From: Todiramphus chloris collaris
Lineage: Eukaryota; Chordata; Aves; Coraciiformes; Alcedinidae
Assembly (NCBI GenBank): GCA_025345505.1
Contig: JANVCC010000021.1
Coordinates: 562,452 to 626,451, forward strand
Length of the DNA: 64,000 nt
Reading direction: 5' to 3'
The notes under the pieces are model-generated. The model did no database searches. It was not told the DNA's origin and saw nothing but the letters and a program-made list of their open reading frames with translations. This document shows, in pieces, positions 55,614 to 64,000 of the stretch. The position numbers and the translations under genes were made by a program. Each line of letters begins with the position of its first letter. Positions within the stretch are counted from its first letter, which is position 1.

Positions 55614-56195
55614 CACAGAATCATAGAATCAAAGAATGTTAGGAGTGGGAAGGGAGCTCTGGAGATCATCTAGTCCAACCCCCCTTCCAGAGCAGGGTCA
55701 CCCAGGGCAGCCCACACAGGAACAGAGCCAGGGGGGTTGGAAAGTCTCCAGAGAAGGAGACTCCACCACCTCTCTGGGCAGCCTGGGCCAGGCTCCAGCA
55801 CCCTCACACCAAAGAAGTTTCTCCTCCTGTTGAGGTGGAACTCCCTGGGTTCCAGTTTGTGCCCATTGCCCCTCGTCCTATCCCAGGGCAGCACTGGAAA
55901 GAGCCTGGCCCCTTCTCCTTGCCCCCCACCCTGCAGAGATTTGGAACCATTCCTAAGATCCCCTCTCAGGCTTCTCTTCTCCAGGCTGAACAGCCCCAGG
56001 GCTCTCAGCCTTTCCTCCCCAGAGAGATGTTCCAGTCCCTTCAGCATCCTCGCAGCCTCCCTTGGACTCTCTCCAGTATTTCCCTGTCCCTCTTGAACTG
56101 GGGAGCCCAGAATGGGACCCAACCCTCCAGCTGTGGTCTCACCAGTGCAGAGTAGAGAGGGAGGAGACCCTCCCTTGACCTGCTGGCTGAGAACT
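55614..56195 (-). mobile_element. CR1 LINE 3' fragment, young subtype
   Basis: Reversed tail with three octamers (CACAGAATCATAGAATC and on), then an open frame of about 180 codons almost identical to that of the 31588 copy, sharing [20 protein letters not shown]. Same orientation as that copy, 24 kb away. Confidence 0.94.
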
Positions 56196-58200
56196 TCAGA
56201 AAAAAACCCCAAGAAGCCTGGTTTTTACACTTAATTTTTTTTTTAAATTTAATTTTTACACTTTTCTGCTCCAACCACCTTTGTTCTTTCAGCTAAGTGT
56301 ATGTTTTTGTTTTTGCCACCTTTGATTTCTGCTCTTTTTCCAGCCATGCCTTTTTTCTATATACATAAGTAGAGTGACTATTTACAGCCCATTCATTCAG
56401 ATAAAATAAGCAGTGTCATATGGTTGTTTCTGGTGGTACAGCACAGTCAAGGAAAAGTAGTGTGTATAAAATCTCTTTGTTTCCTCCTTGCAATATAGCA
56501 AGATATCTCTGACTTCTCCCCTTTTGACTGTATTTGTATACATACAGAATATGATAACACACTTCGTTACCCTGAGGAAAAATGTATTTGCCTATCTATA
56601 TCTTAAAATATCTGTTAATATTATAAAGTTTTTCTGACATTTAGAAAAGTGTATTCAGTTGATAAAGCCCTTATTAGCAATTAACTGCATATTGAACTGC
56701 ATTAATTAGAAATATGAAATATTTATTATTAAAGGACAGAGCTCATTAATTTGAATGAATTATTGTGTGCATTTGTCCAATACTTTCTTTTAATAATATA
56801 TTTGTTTTCTATTGTGGATTAAAAAGCCGTTTATGATACTTAAATGAGACAGCAGAAACAAATGTGAAAGTAATGGCCTTTTTAAAGCTATTTTATACAG
56901 CATTTTATTTAGTCAGCAGAAAAGGCAGAATAAAATTAATTTTATTAAGTAATGAAAAAAAAAATGAGAAAAAAAAAAAGAGAAGATATACCAATAGTGC
57001 ATGAAATGGAAGAGAAGTGATACCAGCAAGTATCAGAAATTCAGAATGACTGTCCATAGGGCTCGTTTTATCATAGAGGCTATAATTTAGTTTCATGCCC
57101 TGTCCTGTAGGTAGCCCTAAGAGAGATTTTTTCCAGGATCTGACGTCTTGAATAACATTTCCATCTCTGTGTTTCTCTTTAAAACACCAAGACTTGAAAG
57201 TGCGAGGTCTGACCTTAAAAGCTCTAGCTTCTTACTCGCATGAAGTATGGGCTTATAATCATAATTTTTATTACTTTAATGGAAACTGAGAGTGTCCATT
57301 TCTCTCCACATTACTTTTTTTTTTCCCTATTATTAACTAGCTTAAATTATGAATAAACATCCCCTAAACTTAATTTCTTTAACTCAAAGCAGAGTGATTT
57401 TTAATAGCATCTAACCAGCGGAAATTAGCTGCAGACAGGAAAAAAACTTTAATGTGGTTCAGTCTGACCATTTTTCTGTCATTGAGGTCTGGTAGAACTG
57501 GTTTTTCCTCCTAGGAAGCATTTTTATAAATGAAATAAGGTGTTTGTTATTACTGATGACGATGCTCACACAGTCCAGTTTTTGCTTATTTCCAGTAACA
57601 AGGCTATTTCTTTGCACATGGAAATTGTGCTTCGGAGAGGGAAAAGGGAAGCAGAAGAAATATTCACTGGTATAGGAAACATCATAGTAAGTGAGGACAA
57701 TAAATAGGCTAATCTTAAGGGAGGATTTTTCACAGAAAGTACTGATCAGCTCACTCAGCATGGTTTCTCACTTCCCATCCATTCTCATATTGATACGTCT
57801 TTAAATTCGGACAGAGGAGAGTGTGGATTAGAGTGTTCCCACCTCCACATATATCTGAGTGAAAGATTAGTAGCAAAGAGACAGAAGAAAAATCCATAGC
57901 CTTTATTGGAAAAGGCAGTGTAAAAAAGCAAATTGTAGCTGCTGTTTTCCTTTGGCCTTTGTGGGAAAGAATATATCCTGCTGCTCTTCCTTTCATTTGT
58001 GCCAGGAGAGAAAAATGGTGAAGAGGAATTAAAACACTGCTGTAGGAGCTGGCAGAAAACTAGGGGCAGTCTATCAGAACAAAACATCTATTCTCTTTGA
58101 TGAAGAGTCCAAGCCGTACCTCACCGGGCAAGAGGAAAATCATGCCCTCATCTGCATTCCTGTGTGGGGATGGGAGGAAGCAGATGAGACTAAGATTGGG

Positions 58201-58356
58201 GCAGAGACCTTTTCTTTTTTCTTTTTTTTCTTTTTTTTTTTCTTTTCTTTTTCTCTTTTCTCTTGTCTTGTCTTGTCTTGTCCTGTCTTCTTCCTCTTTT
58301 CCCTTCCCTTCCCTTCCCTTCCCTTCCCTTCCCTTCCCTTCCCTTCCCTTCCCTTC
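58201..58356. repeat. Compound pyrimidine tract: (TTTTC)n, (TCTTG)n, (CCCTT)n
   Basis: Three pentanucleotide arrays follow each other: T/C-rich 58210-58260, TCTTG units 58261-58285, and perfect CCCTT units 58301-58356 running into the gap. The complementary strand of the last has GGGAA units. Confidence 0.96.
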
Positions 58357-58456
58357 NNNNNNNNNNNNNNNNNNNNNNNNNNNNNNNNNNNNNNNNNNNN
58401 NNNNNNNNNNNNNNNNNNNNNNNNNNNNNNNNNNNNNNNNNNNNNNNNNNNNNNNN
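58357..58456. other. Assembly gap (100 N) inside the CCCTT array
   Basis: Exactly 100 N with pyrimidine repeat on both sides, so the real array is longer than shown. Long reading frames with Arg/Gly/Glu or Ser/Pro/Phe that cross it are artefacts. Confidence 1.
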
Positions 58457-58640
58457 CCCTTCCCCTTCCCCTTCCTTTCCCCTTCCCTTCCCCTTCCCTT
58501 CCCTTCCCCTTCTTTCCCTTCCCGTTCTTTCCCTTTCCCCTTCTTTCCCCTTCTTTCCCCTTCTTTCCCCTTCTTTCCCCTTCTTTCCCCTTCTTTCCCT
58601 TTCCCTTTCCCTCTCCCTCTCTTCTTTCATTTCTTTTTTT
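58457..58640. repeat. CCCCTT-type and 10-bp CTTTCCCCTT repeats
   Basis: Right flank of the gap: irregular CCTTCCCC units, then about six copies of a 10-bp unit CTTTCCCCTT between 58535 and 58600, then CTCTCC and T runs. Pure pyrimidine for most of its length. Confidence 0.95.
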
Positions 58641-58666
58641 TTTTTTCCCAGAGCTGAAAATGTGCA

Positions 58667-58803
58667 ATATGCTGAGGGAAGTCATGCAGTCCCCACAGAT
58701 AATGCTTTTAGGGCATAAATTGAGGGCACAGATTAGGAATGGTATCAAGGCACATGGAGCAGATGGAGGCAGCAAAGCCTGCTGAGAGAGGTGCTGGAGG
58801 ACT
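58667..58803 (+). repeat. Unclassified interspersed repeat, copy 1
   Basis: Shares about 135 bp with 60936-61074 in the same orientation; by eye roughly three quarters of bases match, including GGTGCTGGAGGACTGG and GTATCAAGGCAC/ATACCAAGGCAC. Not CR1. The similarity stops at ACTGG on the right in both. Confidence 0.7.
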
Positions 58804-59272
58804 GGAATGAACAAGGGGATCGAGGCACAGGGGGTATCCATCTGTCCTGTCCCCTAGAATGAAATATTCACCAAATGGTACCCTAGGTGTTCTCCCAGAG
58901 AGGACCTGTGACTTAGCCTGGCAATTAAGTAGTACTGAGTATGAAGGTTTACTTTCATTCCCTGCTTGTCTTGAAGAGGAGACTGTGACCTCTATGCATT
59001 TTGACCTCAGTGCATTTTGAGACAGCTCAGCAGGACTATGAAGCAGATGTTCAGGAGCATCACAAATCATTCTTTATGAAGAGCATTGCATCAGTATCCC
59101 TTAAGTGCAGGGATTTCTACCGCAGAGCCACTGCCACCAACAAGGAGGCTTCAACCAGACATGGCCAGCAGCATTAAGAGAAACTATAGTACTTTCTACC
59201 TGCTGTAACTGCAACAAAAGAAGTGAAAAGGAAGCCAAGTGCTGCAAGACAGGACAGGATAAGTTTAAACTT

Positions 59273-59290
59273 AAAAAAAAAAAAAAAAGA
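59273..59290. repeat. Poly-A run
   Basis: Seventeen to eighteen A within an A-rich stretch. No retrocopy is recognisable upstream. Confidence 0.85.
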
Positions 59291-60440
59291 AAACAACAAC
59301 ATTATAAGAGCAAGGAAAATCCTTAGCTGTATCCCAGCTTGACACGTTATAACCATGGCTTTGTATTATTAATGCAACATGAATATTGATTTTACACTGA
59401 CTATTGCCTCTTTAATTGTGAGATCTATCTTGGTAGAAGTCTGGCTCTCCTCTGAATATGTGTGCTTTAAGGAAAAATATTTTCTTTTCAGTGTTGTGGT
59501 GCTTCTGTAGTATGTAAATTGGCCTTAATAAAGAATTTAATGGGAAAAAAAAATTCCACTGGATGGTGCTGCTTGCTACTCTAAGGAATCGATAGGCTTG
59601 TCTGCTCTAAAAGCTGCTGTCACACAGGTTACAATTTTTTTTTCATAATGCTATTTTTTAAAAAAAAAATAACAGGAGTCATATTTTCAACACTAAGAGC
59701 AAGAACTAATTTCCAAATGCCCATTTTCTATTTTCTATTCCCTTTTAAAACTAAATTTTTTTAACTGTATTTCGTTCAATCTGTGAAAGACTGTCAAGCA
59801 GAAATGTGTTGCCCTGCTTTGTACATATGTAGTGGGTTGATTTGTTTTTTTTTTTTCCTTTCTGCTTGAGACAGGCAAACAGAACATTAAATTAGCTTAA
59901 TTGAATGCTGCTGTTCAGCTCCTACCCTGCCTACGGCAACCAGAAGGGTAGAGAGCCACGAAGCCTTGAAATTTTAACAAGGTGTTAGAACATGCTTCTA
60001 ATGCACAGAAAAAGGGACGAGAACCACTCAGCTTCTTTTGGGGCCTCAAAGGATCTCTTCTTTCAGCAAAAGCAAGGGCAAAAGTGAATGAACAAACACG
60101 AGGGAATGTAGGGGGCTGGCTTAGAAGGAGATGCGATGGCATGCTCTAAAGAGGAAGAAAAGAAAAAAAAGAAGGAAAGTGAGGAAGAGAGGAGATGTCA
60201 GGGATGAAAGACTCTCCAGAGGAACCGCTGGCTAGAGCAGAAAGCTCTAATGTGAGTGCTGGAGTTTGCCATCCTCTTATTCACAATGTATGCCTCTAAT
60301 TCTGTATGGTCAGATGCTCTTAATTGAATTAAAGAGGACTGACAAAGATTGACACAGGGAAAATAAAACAGGTTTGCCCCTCACTTTCGTGACTTCCTCT
60401 GTGTAATTTCTTTACTAGAAATTCACAATCTCATTGTCAT

Positions 60441-60842
60441 GGGCAAGGAAGCTGGGGAGGGCTCTGGAGAAGATGTCTGCTGAGGAGCGGCTGAGGGAGC
60501 TGGGCTGGGTTAGTCTGGAGCAGAGGAGGCTGAGGGGAGACCTTCTTGCTCTCTCCAGCTCCCTGACAGGAGGGGCAGGGAGGTGGGGGTTGGGCTTTTC
60601 AAAAGGAACTGGGCTTGAGTTGCCCCAGGGCAGGTTCAGGTTGGCCATGAGGAACAGTTTCTGTGCTGAGAGAGTGGAGAGGCCTTGGCACAGGATGCCC
60701 AGGGAGGGGGTGAAGGCACCATCCCTGCAAGGGTTCCAAAAATGTGTAGACGTGGCACTTCAGGTCATGATAATGGTGGGTGGATAGTTGGACTTGATGA
60801 TCTTGTAGGTCTTTTCCATCTTTAATGATTCTACGATTCCGT
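60441..60842 (+). mobile_element. CR1 LINE 3' fragment, young GC-rich subtype
   Basis: Starts abruptly at GGGCAAGGAAGCTGGGGAGG and keeps one open frame of 117 codons ([20 protein letters not shown]). A short deletion relative to the 29870 copy follows LTGG. Ends TTGGACTTGATGATCTTG and ATTCTACGATTCC. Confidence 0.93.
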
Positions 60843-60935
60843 TCGGTGATGCTATGATTAGTCTTGAGGATGCTGAGATAATTGGAGCAATACAAATGGT
60901 GGCACCTTCTTCAGTTTCAGAAAACATTCTGAAAC

Positions 60936-61074
60936 TTCGAATACAAAGAGGGTCTTGCAGCCCCCACAAATAAGGCTTTTTAGGGCAAAAACATGGGTGT
61001 GCATCAGGAATGATACCAAGGCACGTGGAGTAGATAGGTATCAAAGCCTGCTGCGATAAGTGCTGGAGGACTGG
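60936..61074 (+). repeat. Unclassified interspersed repeat, copy 2
   Basis: Second copy of the element at 58667. It begins about 90 bp after a CR1 tail and ends at GGTGCTGGAGGACTGG (GTGCTGGAGGACTGG here). It contains one CACGTG. Confidence 0.7.
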
Positions 61075-63186
61075 CTTGACCCTTGCAAAAGGGTTTTGCA
61101 AGACTGAAAGCTTGTTGCCAGGCCAGCCTGTCAATATACAAAGGCTTTTGTCATCACTGGCCCACAGTAGCATCCTAGGTGGCAACATTAGTCCTTTTCT
61201 GGCTCATGACCAGATGTCTCTACTTTAGTCGTATAGCAAATGGGTTTTGTAGTTAAAATATTATAGGAGTGAGGTGTCTTGGCACATAAAAACAATTACC
61301 ATCTTTTGTTTCCACTGGGCTCTACTTTCTCTTAATCTGACCTGACTCAAGGCCCTGGTTTTACAGAACATCAGCTCATTCATCTGTCTGTGCCTCTGTC
61401 TAATTTCATATCAGGACAAAACCCCCAAATATATAGCAAACAAAAAGACTCACTTTTAAAATTTGACTCTGAGGGGTCCTCAGACTATCAGATGTTACTG
61501 GGCATTCCACTTCTGGTGTTTCCTGGAGGTGTATAAATATAATTTCCTTACATCAGAGCCACACCAACAGGTAGAGGCTGAAAAATACCCACCTGTGGCT
61601 GTAATCATATAGGTATGGCAGACTCCTCTTTTTTTATATGAATCCAATAGAAACATTTACTAGGTATGACACTATTCCTTTTTATTCCTAGTTCTCATTA
61701 GAGGGGGGGTGGGAGGCTATTTCAAAACCACACTCAACTTAGAAGTTGAGCAATTTCAACCCTTACCATAGATGTTTTGGATCCTCTGGCCAATATCCAT
61801 ACATATGCTGTTTCTTTCCTTCTTTCCTGGCTCTACATTGGTTTTTTTTCCAGCTTTGCTTTTCCCCCATGTTTACAAGACATGAAAAGATAAGAGTTTC
61901 AATAATCTTGTTCATCTCATATAGTAAGGATATGTTTATCCTTGCATCATCCAAGGGCTACTTGGAACCAGTTAATTTGATGTTCCATATGAGCATGAAG
62001 CTTTAGCCTATCCAGTTTTCTTTACAAACAGAAAGCAGTGATGTCACTGAGGAAGAAAGCTCCTAGAGAGTGAAAAGACTGCAAATTGTACACATTGTTC
62101 ATCCAAAGCCTCTGATAGAGCTATGGGAGCAACAAATACCTTTTCAGAATGTAGAATCAGCTTATAGATTTTCTTTACAGAAGAGGGGAACGAATTAATC
62201 AGAATATTTATTCACAGAAAGTAATTTGCTCTCCTTGAGCCTCTCTCTCTCTCACCCCTACTATATCTTGTGTTATATGTATAGAAAATATTGATATAAT
62301 CTGGTAAAACTTAATGTAGTTACTTAATCATAGAATTTCAGGACTTTCTTTCCTAGACAAAACTCACAAGGTGTCCCTACTCCCTAGATCATGGCCTGTT
62401 CAGTCAACATACCATGAGAATAAAAGTGAACTAGCGCAGGCATTAACTCGTCTTGGATAGAATACAGTGTTCCTTTTATTCACATTCTATTTTAGATAAT
62501 CACCTTGTGTAGTGCCATCTTAGATTCTGAAACATGTCATTAGGAAGTGGCAAATTGATGCCTTCTGTGGCTTTCCCTAAGGCAGGGTTGCTTAAACTGT
62601 GACTTTCTCCACCGACGTTGAATCACAACAAGTCATTTGGCACATTCTCGGAGTGAAAATGGATGTTAGAGCAGAGTGTCATAGATGGGTGCTTTCTTAC
62701 CTTGGGGTTGTGTAGATGTTTTTCATGAGTTACACAGTTCACTATAGAATCTAATATTTGTATTTAAAAAACCCAAGTCTTTCAGCATTGGGAATTTGTC
62801 TGTAAAAAGCTTATTGAATGTATCTGGACTGTTATTTTCACAGAGTTATAGGGATCAGTCATTTGTTGTGCAATTAATAACAATGTATGTTAGTACTAAA
62901 GTATGTAGCTTATGTTTCCGAGTCCGTAGACCTCTCCAGTATGTGCTCTTAACTGATCTTGGACACATATTCTTTGCATATGATAGAACTACTACACCAA
63001 ATCTCCATTGAATTACTGTAAAAATGAGTAAGCTGTTGGTTCAGGGTTGTGGTGGGGTTTTTTCATACTTGTATAGAGTGATGAGGTTTTGACAAATTTG
63101 GCTTACAAAAAAAGATTAATAATAAGATTTTCTAAAATTTTAATCTAGTGCAAAGTCTTATTTTATGATTTGCATGTCCGTATGTG

Positions 63187-63345
63187 TAGAATCATAGAAT
63201 TGTCAGGGTTGGAAGGGACCTTCAAGATCATCCAGTTCCAACCCCCCCTGCCATGGGCAGGGACACCTCCCACTAGAGCAGGTTGCTCAGAGCCTCATCC
63301 AGCCTGGGTTTAAACACTTCCAAGGATGGGGCTTCCACCAGCTAT
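63187..63345 (-). mobile_element. CR1 LINE 3' tip
   Basis: Reversed tail TAGAATCATAGAATTGTCAG, then reversed UTR including CCATGGGCAGGGACACCTCC and a few reversed C-terminal codons, cut at CTTCCACCAGC. Confidence 0.9.
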
Positions 63346-64000
63346 AGACAGTGTCCTAATATTGATAGTGTCCTAATCTGCAGGCACAAATATAAATCTT
63401 GCAGTCAATGATTTCTGTGATGCTTGTAGTCACTTTGGGATCCTTGACGTTCATCATCTTTCAGAAGCTGTACCCTATGTGCTTGTCTCAAGAGCTGCTT
63501 TAGTCCATCCCTGAATACTGCATCAGTGTAAGTCATACTTTCTAAATGATGTCAAGCAGCTCCACTTTGCTTCATTAAAATCCCTACAGCGTTTAGTTGC
63601 TACTACTTAACTAAATAATTCTAAGGCAATTAATTTTCTGTTATCATTCATTTTGCACAAGCTGTTGGGACACAGCCCCTGTAGGGGGTTCCCTTGTGCT
63701 GGAAAGAGGGTCCCATGGCTGGAGAAGCTGAGGAACTGCTTCTGCAGAGCTTGTGTGGGGAGCAAACTGAGGGAAGGGGGTGGGAAGGAGGTAAAGCAAG
63801 AGCTGACATCACCAGCTGATGGGGAGGTATGTTGCTAAGGCTTTGCTAACTGGTACTGGTTAGATGGTCACTTTATTATAGATAAGCATGAAGAAAATCA
63901 AATACATGTGTCTGGCTCCATTGACCTTCCTTTTCTGCTGCTCTGATCTCATCTGTACTTGGCTAGGTAGGAAAAATTACCTAAATTAGTTTGCTAAATT

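Larger units (their letters stand above)
52556..64000 (+). other. OCA2: OCA2 intron 9, 5' part (at least 11.4 kb)
   Basis: Runs past the right edge. It contains antisense CR1s at 54240, 55614 and 63187, a sense CR1 at 60441, a 430-bp polypyrimidine tract with an assembly gap, and two copies of an unclassified repeat near 58667 and 60936. Unique stretches with nothing recognisable are 52556-54239, 54607-55613, 56196-58200, 58811-60440, 61075-63186 and 63346-64000; the last includes a GC-richer block at 63655-63840 of unknown nature. Confidence 0.85.

Noticed and set aside
58140..58841. Long frames on both strands rich in Arg/Gly/Glu or Ser/Pro/Phe
   Set aside because: They are translations of the pyrimidine repeat and run through 100 N; no gene signal.
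62328..62345. Possible CR1 tail (AATCATAGAATTTCAGG)
   Set aside because: Only about 15 bp resemble a CR1 end and no UTR follows.
52556..64000. OCA2 exon 10
   Set aside because: Looked for a 72-nt exon coding for a sequence like human IVHRTLAAMLGSL; none seen, so it probably lies beyond the window (or in the gap).
1..64000. tRNA, rRNA, CRISPR, operon or prokaryotic features
   Set aside because: None seen; intron-exon structure and CR1 content fit a bird nuclear genome.

Overview
This is a piece of a bird chromosome. Three things show it: (1) the only real gene found is a vertebrate pigmentation gene split into exons by long introns; (2) about 32 pieces of CR1 LINE are scattered on both strands, many ending in the ATTCTATG/ATTCTGTG octamers typical of avian CR1 3' ends; (3) base composition is moderate to AT-rich, with C/T-rich pentanucleotide microsatellites and two runs of exactly 100 N (20151-20250 and 58357-58456), which are assembly gaps. 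I cannot name the species.

The gene is OCA2 (P protein, the melanosomal membrane transporter), on the + strand. I recognise eight consecutive coding exons, numbered as in human: exon 2 (coding 2018-2286), exon 3 (33586-33684), exon 4 (34292-34480), exon 5 (38161-38218), exon 6 (39471-39543), exon 7 (49617-49774), exon 8 (52215-52297) and exon 9 (52402-52555). Joined at GT/AG boundaries they give 1083 nt, an open frame of 361 codons. It covers the cytoplasmic N-terminus with an acidic dileucine sorting signal, the first membrane span, the glycosylated luminal loop, and the second hydrophobic span. The transporter core lies past the right edge; I did not find exon 10, so intron 9 is at least 11.4 kb.

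Layout: 1-1996 is intron 1 or 5' flank, with a small CpG-rich patch around 1430-1670 that could hold a first exon. 2287-33585 is the 31-kb intron 2, rich in CR1, with a probable ERVL-type LTR, an 87-bp inverted repeat and one gap. 33586-39543 is a compact block with exons 3-6. 39544-49616 is the 10-kb intron 6. 49617-52555 holds exons 7-9, including a 104-bp intron 8. 52556-64000 is intron 9 with more CR1, a long polypyrimidine tract around the second gap, and two copies of an unclassified repeat.

I see no new multi-gene system. The most unusual items are the near-perfect inverted repeat at 12888/13716, two competing splice acceptors before exon 7, two CR1-in-CR1 nests each flanked by a 5-bp duplication, near-identical same-orientation CR1 pairs that bracket most of the exons, and the unclassified repeat pair at 58667/60936. 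Human OCA2 sequence and exon lengths used for comparison are from memory, not from a search.
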